Of a stretch of 8,335 nucleotides of DNA, positions 1 to 6,154 are shown in pieces. A model generated the notes under the pieces. It had not been told where the DNA came from and made no database searches. It saw only the letters and a program-made list of their open reading frames with translations. Origin of the DNA: CAKUFA01 sp963646285 (GTDB taxonomy: Bacteria > Bacillota > Clostridia > Christensenellales > Aristaeellaceae); assembly GCA_963646285.1 (NCBI GenBank), contig CAVIWF010000072.1:1-8335 (forward strand), written 5' to 3'. The position numbers were made by a program, and so were the translations under genes. Within the stretch, counting starts at the first letter, position 1. Every line of letters starts with the position of its first letter.

Positions 1-133
1 CAATGCTTTGCAAGGTTCTCGTACCTTTGCGACAATCGTTTGTGTTACTCAAGGGGGCTTTCCGATCGCCCCCTTTAACCCCTTCGGGCATCCTACTATT
101 AGGGTTATCTGTTGCTAGTCTTTTGTGTTGTTT
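1..133. repeat. Degraded R1-type palindromic repeat, inverted
   Basis: No gene is visible here. A hairpin at 51-75 (stem AAGGGGGC / GCCCCCTT, loop TTTCCGATC) followed by AACCCCTTCGG matches the right end of the R1 repeat in inverted orientation. The text after it, about 76-110, resembles on the minus strand the inner flank of the R1 unit at 5901-6086. Positions 10-30 contain a weak imperfect palindrome (GCAAGGT with ACCTTTGC). This appears to be a partial R1 copy that continues beyond the window. Confidence 0.6.
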
Positions 134-295
134 CAAGGGGGCTTTCCGGTCGCCCCCTTGACCCCTTCGGCACCCAACTTGGTATCACCCTTCAAGTGAA
201 AACTGCTTATTTCTTTTTTTTTATTCAAATGAAGTCTATTTTCATCCGTAGGGAGCTGCGAAGGGGTGCAGGGGGCGACCGCAAAGCCCCCTGCA
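134..295 (-). repeat. R1 palindromic repeat unit, inverted copy (MITE-like)
   Basis: This 162-bp unit is bounded by two hairpins that are near-inverted copies of each other: 134-160 (CAAGGGGGC, loop TTTCCGGTC, GCCCCCTTG) and 267-295 (TGCAGGGGGC, loop GACCGCAAA, GCCCCCTGCA). Read on the minus strand, the order matches the units at 3597-3758, 5901-6086 and 6155-6331: GC-rich hairpin, CCCCTTCG, GGATGAAA, an A-rich tract with AAAGAAAT, then TTGGG..CCGAAGGGG and the second hairpin. The central part is diverged from the right-hand copies, which suggests this is an older copy. It has no coding potential that I trust. Confidence 0.75.
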
Positions 296-303
296 ATCAA
301 AAC

Positions 304-319
304 TGTTTCACGTGAAACA
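304..319. promoter_or_regulatory. parS centromere site (ParB/Spo0J binding)
   Basis: The 16-bp sequence TGTTTCACGTGAAACA is a perfect palindrome and matches the highly conserved bacterial parS consensus bound by ParB/Spo0J, which loads SMC and drives origin segregation. Such sites cluster around oriC in Bacillota. Here it lies about 2.4 kb from the proposed unwinding region, downstream of recF and immediately beside an R1 repeat. The match is seen directly in the sequence; function is inferred from the consensus and the origin-proximal location. Confidence 0.93.
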
Positions 320-363
320 TTAACTATTTGATTGTTATCAATCATTTTGATACATTTACCCAC

Positions 364-389
364 AAAAAAACGACCCTCACGGGTCGCTT
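364..389 (-). terminator. Intrinsic terminator of dnaN-recF
   Basis: On the minus strand the recF stop region runs into a six-base stem (CGACCC, 386-381; GGGTCG, 376-371) around a four-base loop, followed by seven T residues (complement of the A run at 364-370). This is a textbook rho-independent terminator starting within a few bases of the recF stop codon, so recF is likely the last gene of the transcript. Confidence 0.88.
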
Positions 390-1555
390 TAATCAAAATC
401 AGGTTCGTCCTTTTCAGGTTGCATACATTCACTGCCCTGATGGGTCTGGGTCAAGGTGGCATTTCCTTCCGGGGTCAGCTGCACCAGATAGGTTCGCCTG
501 TCCCGGCAGGTATCCAGGTCACTTTCATCCGTGCAGGTCACGAAGGTCTGTCCCCCGCTGATTTCCTGCAAAAGCCTTGTTCTGCGGGTCATGTCCAGCT
601 CGCTCATCACATCATCCAGCAGGAGAATGGGTTCTTCCCCGCTGATGTCCCGGAACAGGGCCATTTGCGCCAGCTTCATGCTCAGCGCCGCCGTGCGGAT
701 CTGCCCCTGGGAGGCAAAAAGCTTCATTTCCCGCTCCTTCAGGGTCAGCAGCAGTTCTTCCCGGTGCACCCCGAAGGTGGTGAACCCTCGCATGCTGTCC
801 TCCTGCCGGCTGCGTTCCAGCTGGTCACAGGCGGCAGAAGCAAAATCCTCCGCCTCTGTGCAGGCACGGTAGATCATGCGGAAGGTTTCATCCGCCCTGC
901 CGCTGATGGCAGCGTACTTCTCAGACCCCAAGGCCGCCAGCTTGTCAATAATCTGCCGCCGGTACCGGTGAATCACCGCCCCCTGTTCCCCCATGGTCTT
1001 TTCAAAGGCGCTCATCATGCCCTTATCCATGGGCAACCCCTTCCGAGCCTGCCGCAGCAGAGCATTCCGCTGCTCCATGGCCTTTTGATACTGCTGCAAT
1101 GCCAGAAAATAGGGGGTGTACAGCTGGGAAATCAGCATATCCAGGAATTTTCGCCTGGCGGCAGGGCCGTCCTTTACCAGCATCAGGTCTTCCGGGGAGA
1201 AAATCACGCACTGCACCTGCCCCATCATGTCGGAAATCCGCGGGGCACGCTTCTGATCCAGAAAAATATGCTTGTGCCGGGGGCCTTCCGGGGTCAGCTT
1301 CACCGCAATGTCGTGCCTGCCTGCCTGCTTATGCACCGTAACCCCCACGGCGGCGGCAGCCTGTCCCTTCCGCACCACTTCCTTATCCTGGCTGGTGCGG
1401 TGACTTTTTCCTAAAGCACAGTAGTGGATGGCTTCCAGCAGGTTGGTTTTCCCGGAGCCGTTTTGCCCGAAGAGGATGTTCACCCCCGGGTGGGGCTTCA
1501 TTTCCAGGCTGGGATAGTTGCGGAAGTCCCGCAGCTTAATGGTTTCGATTTCCAT
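389..1555 (-). CDS. recF: DNA replication and repair protein RecF
   Basis: This 388-residue cytoplasmic SMC-like ATPase recognises single-strand/double-strand junctions at gaps and, with RecO and RecR, helps load RecA. The Walker A motif GQNGSGKT is at residues 30-37, preceded by the typical start with LRDFRNY. The ABC signature-like SQGQIRT is at 282-288, and Walker B with D-loop (LLLDDVMSELD) is at 311-321. The FGVHREEL segment (271-278) corresponds to the GPHRDD-type RecF signature. Length is slightly above the usual 360-375 because of an acidic, low-complexity C-terminal tail. The start lies four bases after the dnaN stop and has only a weak Shine-Dalgarno match within the end of dnaN, suggesting translational coupling. 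A terminator follows directly. No S4-domain gene separates it from dnaN, unlike in B. subtilis. Identification is secure. Confidence 0.97.
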   Translation of the reverse strand: MEIETIKLRDFRNYPSLEMKPHPGVNILFGQNGSGKTNLLEAIHYCALGKSHRTSQDKEVVRKGQAAAAVGVTVHKQAGRHDIAVKLTPEGPRHKHIFLDQKRAPRISDMMGQVQCVIFSPEDLMLVKDGPAARRKFLDMLISQLYTPYFLALQQYQKAMEQRNALLRQARKGLPMDKGMMSAFEKTMGEQGAVIHRYRRQIIDKLAALGSEKYAAISGRADETFRMIYRACTEAEDFASAACDQLERSRQEDSMRGFTTFGVHREELLLTLKEREMKLFASQGQIRTAALSMKLAQMALFRDISGEEPILLLDDVMSELDMTRRTRLLQEISGGQTFVTCTDESDLDTCRDRRTYLVQLTPEGNATLTQTHQGSECMQPEKDEPDFD

Positions 1556-1559
1556 GTCT

Positions 1560-2675
1560 TTATTGGAATATTCTTACAGGTAAAATCAGGTACAGGAACT
1601 GATCCCCTTCTTCCGGCACAAACACGCAGGGGCTCACGTTGCTGTTGAACTTCATGCACAGGTCATCATCGCTGATGTTCCGGATCACATCCACCAAGTA
1701 TTTGGCATTAAAGGCAATTTCCAGAGGATCGCCGTTCAGGGTGCACTCCAGCTCCTCGTGAACGTCACCCATTTCCGCATTGGAGGAGATGGTCAGCATA
1801 TTCTGCTCGAAGCTCATGCGGATCAGGTTGTTCTTGCCCTCCCGGGCCATCAGGCTGGCACGGTCAATGGCGTTGTACACATCCATCCGGCGGGCTTTGG
1901 CCTGGGTTTTGAAGGCGGCAGGCAGAATTTTCCGATAATCAATGTACTCCCCTGCCAGCAGCACAGTGGACAGGCAGTTGTTGCCGAAAGAAACCTGCAT
2001 CTTGTTCTTGTCGAAGGTCAGGGTGCAGAAGGTTTCATCATCGGGGAGGATCTTGCTCAGTTCGCTGAGCACCCGACCGGGAATCACCGCCCGAATGACC
2101 TCCTTACCCTCCGGCAGTTCGAAGGGCTGGAAGATCTTCTGCATGGCCAGCCGGTAGCCGTCCAGGGCCACCATGCGGGCTTCATCCCTGGTTACTTCCA
2201 GCAGACAGCCGGTGAGGATCTGCCGGGTTTCATCATTGGCAATGGCGAACACCACCCGGCTGATCATCTCCCGCAGGCGATTCTGCTGAATCTTCACCTG
2301 GGTGCCCTGGTTCATTTCCGGGCTGTCCGGGTATTCCATGGCGTTCATGCAGGTCATGGAAGACTTGCACTTACCGCAGAGGATGGTAGCGTTCCGGCCG
2401 TTTTCCGCCGTGACGGTAATGCTGCCCCCCTCCTGCTTGCGCACCAGCTCGTTGAACAGTTTGCCGGTAATGGCTGCCTGACCCATTTCCTTCACATCCG
2501 CCACAATGGTGGATTCGATGGTCAGGCTGCCGTCGGAGCAGGTGAGCACCACGGAATCATCCTGCACGGTAAGCAGCACGCTTTCGAAAATCTGCTTGGC
2601 AGGGCGAGGGGCAAGGGCCCGGGTAACGGTATTCAGCGCATCCAGCAGATCCTGGACGTTGGCGGTAAATTGCAT
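1560..2675 (-). CDS. dnaN: DNA polymerase III beta subunit (sliding clamp)
   Basis: This 371-residue protein forms the ring-shaped processivity clamp that tethers DNA polymerase III and recruits other replication and repair factors. Its length fits the family (about 366-380) and the three-domain fold: roughly residues 1-120, 125-245 and 246-371. Family hallmarks are the start MQFTANVQDLLDALNTV, a PGRVLSEL segment in the middle domain, and the C-terminal YLILPVR. The ATG at 2675 is chosen because GAGG (2684-2687) sits eight bases upstream and because it matches the family N-terminus. The frame stays open to 3188, but that part overlaps the origin DnaA boxes and is not coding. It is first in a dnaN-recF operon reading away from oriC. 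dnaA is not found upstream of it. Confidence 0.98.
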   Translation of the reverse strand: MQFTANVQDLLDALNTVTRALAPRPAKQIFESVLLTVQDDSVVLTCSDGSLTIESTIVADVKEMGQAAITGKLFNELVRKQEGGSITVTAENGRNATILCGKCKSSMTCMNAMEYPDSPEMNQGTQVKIQQNRLREMISRVVFAIANDETRQILTGCLLEVTRDEARMVALDGYRLAMQKIFQPFELPEGKEVIRAVIPGRVLSELSKILPDDETFCTLTFDKNKMQVSFGNNCLSTVLLAGEYIDYRKILPAAFKTQAKARRMDVYNAIDRASLMAREGKNNLIRMSFEQNMLTISSNAEMGDVHEELECTLNGDPLEIAFNAKYLVDVIRNISDDDLCMKFNSNVSPCVFVPEEGDQFLYLILPVRIFQ

Positions 2676-2699
2676 GGGATCAACCTCATTTCCGTAAGT

Positions 2700-3099
2700 A
2701 GTTAGTAGAATACTATTTTTAGTCGTCGTAGTAGGGGCTGTGGAAGCTGTGGAAAACCCCTGCAACCCCTTGCGGCGCAAGGCTTTCACCGTGTAGACAA
2801 ATTGTGAGGAACCGTCCCTTCTCCTTGGGACAAATTGTGGGAAACTCCCCTTTGCCCCTTTTCCCAAAGAGGAGGAAGAAATAAAACTTTGGCGCATGGG
2901 CAGGGAAAGAACCCAAAACCCCTGCCGGGCAAGGCTTTCGCCCCAAAATCCGCCCCCAAAAGAGGCGGCCAAAAGGGGTTTCCCACATCCTGCACAGGGT
3001 GTGGATACCAGGCTGTGGAAAACCGGAAAGCCTTGATTCTGGCTCCCTCCGGTGGAAAACTCCACGGAAGTTTTCCACCTTTTCCACAAGTTTTCCACA
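2700..3099. other. Chromosomal replication origin (oriC)
   Basis: Ten DnaA-box-like 9-mers lie here. On the minus strand: TTTTCCACA at 2748-2756 and 3014-3022, GCTTCCACA at 2739-2747, TTTCCCACA at 2836-2844, GTATCCACA at 3000-3008, TTTTCCACC at 3051-3059. On the plus strand: TTTCCCACA at 2979-2987, TTTTCCACC at 3071-3079, TTTTCCACA at 3080-3088 and 3091-3099. Most are one or two mismatches from TTATCCACA. On the minus strand, two tandem boxes (2756-2739) are followed without a gap by a GC cluster (GCCCC, 2738-2734), DnaA-trio-like triplets (2734-2720) and an AT-rich stretch (about 2720-2695). This is the order of the B. subtilis basal unwinding system, which also sits before dnaN. Genes on both sides point outward. 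Function is inferred from this architecture. Confidence 0.88.
2720..2734 (-). promoter_or_regulatory. DnaA-trio element of the unwinding region
   Basis: Read 3'-to-5' on the plus strand, the bases are GAT GAT GCT GCT GAT: five triplets in register, starting next to the GC cluster and the two tandem DnaA boxes. In B. subtilis such 3'-GAT-5' type triplets guide DnaA filament assembly onto one strand during origin melting. Two of the five triplets here carry C instead of the usual central A. Confidence 0.72.
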
Positions 3100-3202
3100 A
3101 CTTTGGGGAAAACGGAGGAAAGCTGGATTTTGGCTATCCTTTCATAAGGGTTTGAAGGGACAAACTGCCCCCTTCTCCCCCATGCCAAAAATACCCCATC
3201 TA

Positions 3203-3231
3203 ATTATACAGCGAAAACCTTCACCCGTAAA
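3203..3231 (-). promoter_or_regulatory. Predicted promoter of dnaN-recF
   Basis: On the minus strand a perfect -10 box TATAAT (3208-3203) is preceded after 17 bases by TTTACG (3231-3226), a four-of-six match to TTGACA. Transcription from about 3196 would run through the whole origin before reaching dnaN, giving an untranslated leader of about 520 nt. No better promoter was seen closer to dnaN. The -35 box is weak, so this is a moderate-confidence prediction. Confidence 0.5.
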
Positions 3232-3254
3232 CTGGAAATTTATTAGTGGTGGAT

Positions 3255-3402
3255 TTTGCGAGAGGGCGGCTTTTGTGCCAAAAGCCTTCCGCAACCTCAA
3301 TCGTCGCAAGCTACGCTTGCTCGTTTCGGTTGATGCGTTCGCGGACGCAATTTGCGCCACTGGCGCAAGTCCACTCACTTACCCCTCGCACTCTCCCCGA
3401 AA
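3255..3402. repeat. R2 hairpin-string repeat, copy 1
   Basis: The first 79 bp (3255-3333) are identical to 5358-5436. The region is a chain of short perfect stems, mostly with three-base loops: 3268-3286 (GGCTTTTG, TGC, CAAAAGCC), 3306-3320 (GCAAGC, TAC, GCTTGC) and 3352-3368 (TTGCGCC, ACT, GGCGCAA), plus a TGCGT/ACGCA stem at 3334-3349. It ends with a CACTCTCCCCGAAAAGCA motif at about 3390-3407 that recurs after copy 2. It lies between the dnaN promoter and the R1 block. An open frame on the minus strand is best read as a by-product of the repeat. Confidence 0.85.
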
Positions 3403-3447
3403 AGCAATTGAACTCCTCCTTTCAAGAAAGGGCGGCGTTCCTTTTAC

Positions 3448-3529
3448 CTATGAAAAAAGACTTCTTCATCCGAAGGGGGGCGAAGGTTCCCCAAGGGGCG
3501 AGGGTCTTCGACCCGTTTAAGCCCCTTGG
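3448..3529. repeat. Partial R1 unit (right end)
   Basis: This carries the inner GAAAAAAGACTTCTTCATCCGAAGGGG part and the right terminal hairpin of R1. The hairpin is 3491-3529: CCAAGGGGC / GCCCCTTGG with the long loop variant, itself containing GGGTC-TTC-GACCC at 3502-3514. The left end is missing. It is joined to a 33-bp spacer (3528-3560) that is repeated exactly at 5737-5769. Confidence 0.7.
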
Positions 3530-3596
3530 AATAAACAATAAAGACAAGAAACAGGAAACTGCACAAGTTTCGGTTCCTTTGAAAGTTGTGTGTGTT

Positions 3597-3758
3597 GCAG
3601 GGGGCTTTGCGGTTACGAGTCGAAGACTTCGCCCTCCCTTCGGATGAAAGTTGTTTTGTTATGAAGAAAAAATAAAAGAAATCAGTTGTCTTCATCTCAA
3701 AGGGTCTCTAAAAGTTGGGCTCCGAAGGGTTCCAAGGGGCGACCGGAAAGCCCCTTGG
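3597..3758 (+). repeat. R1 palindromic repeat unit (MITE-like)
   Basis: The left end is GCAGGGGGC TTTGCGGTTACGAGTC (3597 onward), where the right arm of the stem has decayed to GCCCTCCC. The right end is the hairpin 3732-3758 (CCAAGGGGC, loop GACCGGAAA, GCCCCTTGG). The middle carries the shared core GATGAAAGTTGTTTTGTTA, an A-rich tract and TTCATCTCAAAGGG, where GATGAA and TTCATC pair across the unit. The core recurs at 5620, 5963 and 6201. It directly abuts R3. Confidence 0.82.
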
Positions 3759-3874
3759 AAGCAGCAATCTTCTTTTTGCAAAGAAAACAAACAAACTAAA
3801 ACAAAGGACTTTGCTTAATGCCTTTGCTTTCCTTTGCTCAATGCCTTGAATCAGCAAACACTCTTTGCTATAAT
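3757..3874 (+). repeat. R3 promoter cassette, copy 1
   Basis: These 118 bp match 6330-6447 with only three substitutions (3788, 3798 and 3799 by eye) and no gaps. Similarity stops right at the end of the -10 box. The cassette contains a TTTGCAAA palindrome near 3776-3783 and four direct CTTTGCT heptamers (3809, 3822, 3832, 3863), with an inverted AGCAAA at 3853 between the promoter boxes. Confidence 0.92.
3846..3874 (+). promoter_or_regulatory. Promoter of the AlbA_2/ATPase gene, inside R3
   Basis: TTGAAT (3846-3851), a 17-base spacer and TATAAT (3869-3874) with an extended TGC before the -10 box make a strong sigma-A type promoter. Transcription would begin near 3881, only about 20 bases before the preferred start codon. 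An upstream ATG at 3834 lies before this promoter and so cannot be the start of a transcript made from it. Confidence 0.85.
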
Positions 3875-3884
3875 GAGCTTAATG

Positions 3885-3892
3885 AAAGGTGG
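3885..3892 (+). promoter_or_regulatory. Shine-Dalgarno deciding a TTG start
   Basis: AAAGGTGG, one mismatch from AAAGGAGG, lies seven bases before TTG at 3900. The competing ATG at 3882 would be at or next to the predicted transcription start and has no ribosome binding site, so the TTG is preferred. Confidence 0.65.
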
Positions 3893-3899
3893 TGTTTGC

Positions 3900-5345
3900 T
3901 TGTTAGTCGAAGAACTCCTTGAATTAGCAAATAAAATTTGCAAACAAAAAACAGAAGAGCAAACCATTGAGCTAAAATCCGCAAAGACCGGCTGCCCGAA
4001 ACGGCTGTACGACACCCTATCCTCCTTTTCCAATCAGGACAGCGGCGGCATCCTCCTCTTCGGCATTGACGAGGCTGCTGACTTTCAAGTGGTAGGCGTA
4101 TACGATGGGCAGGATCTGCAAAAGAAGGTCACGGAACAGTGCCTGCAAATGGAACCTCCCGTCCGTGCCGTGTTCACGCTGGCCGCATATCAGGGGAAAA
4201 CCATCTGTGCGGCGGAGATCCCCGCCATTGACATGGCGGAACGCCCCTGCTACTACCGTGGAGCAGGCCGCACCAAGGGTTCCTTCATCCGTGTAGGGGA
4301 TGCGGATCTCCCCATGACCGACTACGAGCTGTACAGCTACGAGGCCTTCCGCAAGCATCTCCACGATGATGAACGTCCCGTTGACCGGGCAACCCTTCAG
4401 CTGCTGGACAGGGACAAATTGCACCACTATATGGAAAGCATGCGCAGGGATCGTCCCGGCTTTTCCCGCTTAACAGAGGAGCAGGCATTGGAAATGCTGA
4501 ACATCACCCGAAGCGGGGTGCCCACGCTGGCGGCGGTGTTGAATTTCGGCCTGTTTCCACAGGGATTTTTCCCTCAGCTGGGTATTACTGCTATTATTGT
4601 GCCGGGCACTGCCATTGGGGATGTGGATCAGGACGGGGCACGGTTCATTGACAACAAGCGCATCGGCGGCACCATTGCGGAAATGGTAGAAGAAGCCCTG
4701 CTTTTCTGTCGCCGCAACATGAAGGTAAAAACCATCATCAGCAGGGAAACCGGCATCCGCAAGGATCAAACGGAATATCCTGTGGACGCCCTTCGGGAGG
4801 CCATTCTCAACGCCCTGATTCACCGGGATTACAGCATGCACACAGAGGGAACGCCGGTGCAGTTGGACTTTTTCACCGACCGGGTGGAGATTCACAGCCC
4901 CGGCAGCCTGTACGGCAGAATGAGTGTGGAGCAGCTGGGCATTGCCCGGCCGGATCTGCGGAATCCCGCCCTGGCGGTGATGGCGGAAACCCTGACCGCT
5001 GCAGAGCACCGCTATTCCGGCATTCCCACCATGCGCAGTGCTATGAAGGAATGGGGTCTGCCGGAACCCAAGTTTGAAAATCGCAGAAATGAGTTTGTGG
5101 TTACCCTGTACAATCAACCGGCAGTGGAAGAAAAGGCACAGGGAAAGCTCGCCGAGTCTGCCGAGGATCTGCTGGCATACTGCCGGGAACCGAAAACACG
5201 GCAGGAAATTGCCGCCTTTGTGGGGGTGAAAACGGTGTTCTACGCTATGGAACACTATGTGAGGCCCCTCCTTCGGGCAGGAAAGCTGGCCATGACCATG
5301 CCGGAAAAGCCCAAGAGCCGGAAACAAAAGTATTACACGGTTTGA
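3900..5345 (+). CDS. AlbA_2 (Schlafen-type) / RecG-C-terminal-like ATPase, winged-helix protein
   Basis: A predicted 481-residue cytoplasmic protein of the COG2865 type (predicted transcriptional regulator with ATP-binding domain). Residues about 18-138 form an AlbA_2 domain: the conserved IELKSA (23-28), SFSN (42-45), GGILLFGID (49-57) and a GSFIRVGD segment near 127-134. Residues about 295-390 match the RecG-C-terminal/HATPase_c_4 family, with REAILNALIHRDYS at 299-312, DRVEIHSPG and a LRNP motif. Residues about 419-481 look like a winged helix, ending in the family-typical PEKPKSRKQKY. The domains suggest nucleic-acid binding and nucleotide-dependent regulation, but the target is unknown. 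It has its own promoter and no operon partner. It is flanked by direct copies of the R2-R1-R3 block. A start at ATG 3882 would add six residues. Confidence 0.85.
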   Translation: MLVEELLELANKICKQKTEEQTIELKSAKTGCPKRLYDTLSSFSNQDSGGILLFGIDEAADFQVVGVYDGQDLQKKVTEQCLQMEPPVRAVFTLAAYQGKTICAAEIPAIDMAERPCYYRGAGRTKGSFIRVGDADLPMTDYELYSYEAFRKHLHDDERPVDRATLQLLDRDKLHHYMESMRRDRPGFSRLTEEQALEMLNITRSGVPTLAAVLNFGLFPQGFFPQLGITAIIVPGTAIGDVDQDGARFIDNKRIGGTIAEMVEEALLFCRRNMKVKTIISRETGIRKDQTEYPVDALREAILNALIHRDYSMHTEGTPVQLDFFTDRVEIHSPGSLYGRMSVEQLGIARPDLRNPALAVMAETLTAAEHRYSGIPTMRSAMKEWGLPEPKFENRRNEFVVTLYNQPAVEEKAQGKLAESAEDLLAYCREPKTRQEIAAFVGVKTVFYAMEHYVRPLLRAGKLAMTMPEKPKSRKQKYYTV

Positions 5346-5357
5346 TAGGGGGAACGA

Positions 5358-5590
5358 TTTGCGAGAGGGCGGCTTTTGTGCCAAAAGCCTTCCGCAACCT
5401 CAATCGTCGCAAGCTACGCTTGCTCGTTTCGGTTGAGAAGGTTTGCTTCTCCGTTGGAGAAGCAAAGTCGCCCATGGCGACCGATCAATTCAAATCGAAG
5501 ATTTGAATATGATCGCCTCGTTCGCGGCTGCTATACACGCCACTGGCGTGTAGCCGCTCACTTACCTCTCACACTCTCCCCGAAAAGCAG
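5358..5590. repeat. R2 hairpin-string repeat, copy 2 (expanded)
   Basis: It begins 12 bases after the stop codon. The first 79 bp (5358-5436) equal 3255-3333, then it diverges into a longer chain of stems: 5371-5389 (TGC loop), 5467-5481 (GTCGCC, CAT, GGCGAC), 5488-5508 (ATTCAAATC, GAA, GATTTGAAT, extended outward by CGATCA/TGATCG at 5482-5515) and 5535-5551 (ACACGCC, ACT, GGCGTGT, extended by GCGGCT/AGCCGC at 5524-5557). A GAGAAG/CTTCTC stem is at 5435-5451. No T run follows any stem, so this is not a canonical intrinsic terminator, although it may protect the transcript's 3' end. It ends with the same CACTCTCCCCGAAAAGCA motif as copy 1. Confidence 0.87.
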
Positions 5591-5608
5591 CTATAAGTCA
5601 TATCAAAG

Positions 5609-5738
5609 TTATTTTCCCTTCGGATGAAAGTTGTTTTGTTATGAAAAAAAATAAAAGAAATCAGTAGTTTTCATCTCAAAGGGTTCCCTACAAGGTGGGC
5701 TCCGAAGGGTTCCAAGGGGCGACCGGAAAGCCCCTTGG
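5609..5738 (+). repeat. R1 unit, left end missing
   Basis: It shares the R1 core with the copy at 3597-3758 (CCCTTCGGATGAAAGTTG onward, with a shorter A tract) and ends in the hairpin 5712-5738 (CCAAGGGGC, loop GACCGGAAA, GCCCCTTGG). The left terminal hairpin is absent; the copy joins almost directly to R2. A 33-bp spacer (5737-5769) identical to 3528-3560 follows. Confidence 0.8.
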
Positions 5739-5774
5739 AATAAACAATAAAGACAAGAAACAGGAAACTCTAAA

Positions 5775-5833
5775 CGCTTGGTGCCGAAGGGGTCAAAGGG
5801 GGCGAGGGTCTTCGACCCGTTTAAGCCCCCTTG
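5775..5833 (+). repeat. Partial R1 right end with long-loop hairpin
   Basis: CTTGGTGCCGAAGGGGTC leads into the hairpin at 5796-5832 (AAGGGGGC / GCCCCCTT). Its loop carries the internal GGGTC-TTC-GACCC hairpin also seen at 3502-3514 and at about 6304-6316. The 88 bp after it (5831-5918) recur at 6085-6172 with two substitutions, so hairpin and spacer travel together. Confidence 0.75.
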
Positions 5834-5900
5834 AGTTTCAAAGCGAAATAGTAGCAAGAGAAACAGTAAGTTTGAAACCCTTGAAAAAACTGTTGTATTT

Positions 5901-6086
5901 TGCAGGGGGCTTTGCGGTTACGAGTCGAAGACTCCGCCCCCTGCACTCCTTCGCTCTCCCTTCGGATGAAAGTTGTTTTGTTATGAAGAAAAAATAAAAG
6001 AAATAAGTAGAAGTAGTAGTCTACTTAAAGGGTATCTAATAGTTGGGCTCCGAAGGGGTTAAAGGGGGCGACCGGAAAGCCCCCTT
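5901..6086 (+). repeat. R1 palindromic repeat unit (MITE-like)
   Basis: The left terminal hairpin is 5901-5945 (TGCAGGGGGC / GCCCCCTGCA) with a 25-base loop holding a second hairpin, GAGTC-GAA-GACTC (5922-5934). The right terminal hairpin is 6062-6086 (AAGGGGGC, loop GACCGGAAA, GCCCCCTT). The core matches the other units up to AAAGAAAT, but the inner segment after it (TAGAAGTAGTAGTCTACT) differs from the sibling copies. Confidence 0.83.
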
Positions 6087-6154
6087 GAGTTTCAAAGTGA
6101 AATAGTAGCAAGAGAAACAGTAAGTTTGAAACCCTTGAAAAAACTGTTGTGTTT

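Noticed and set aside
332..1414. Long plus-strand open frame opposite recF
   Set aside because: It is antisense to a certain gene, has low-complexity composition rich in His, Gln, Pro and Leu, and shows no recognisable domain.
1758..2705. Long plus-strand open frame opposite dnaN
   Set aside because: Shadow of dnaN codon usage; no domain or ribosome binding site.
2676..3188. A 171-codon upstream extension of the dnaN reading frame
   Set aside because: The extension covers the DnaA boxes and trio region, and the family N-terminus (MQFTANVQDLL) with a GAGG site starts at 2675. Two other minus-strand frames in the same region are also open, showing low stop density rather than coding.
4470..5384. 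Minus-strand open frame opposite the AlbA_2/ATPase gene
   Set aside because: Shadow frame with no family resemblance.
5371..5389. Intrinsic terminator of the AlbA_2/ATPase gene
   Set aside because: The eight-base stem is perfect but lacks a following T run and is identical to a copy at 3268-3286 that does not follow a gene on that strand.
3142..5475. Similar minus-strand peptides (KRSLRRLRLRKAFGTKAAL) at 3142-3378 and 5245-5475
   Set aside because: Both lie in the identical 79-bp R2 repeat, and identity stops with the DNA repeat. No ribosome binding site; hairpin structure explains the conservation.
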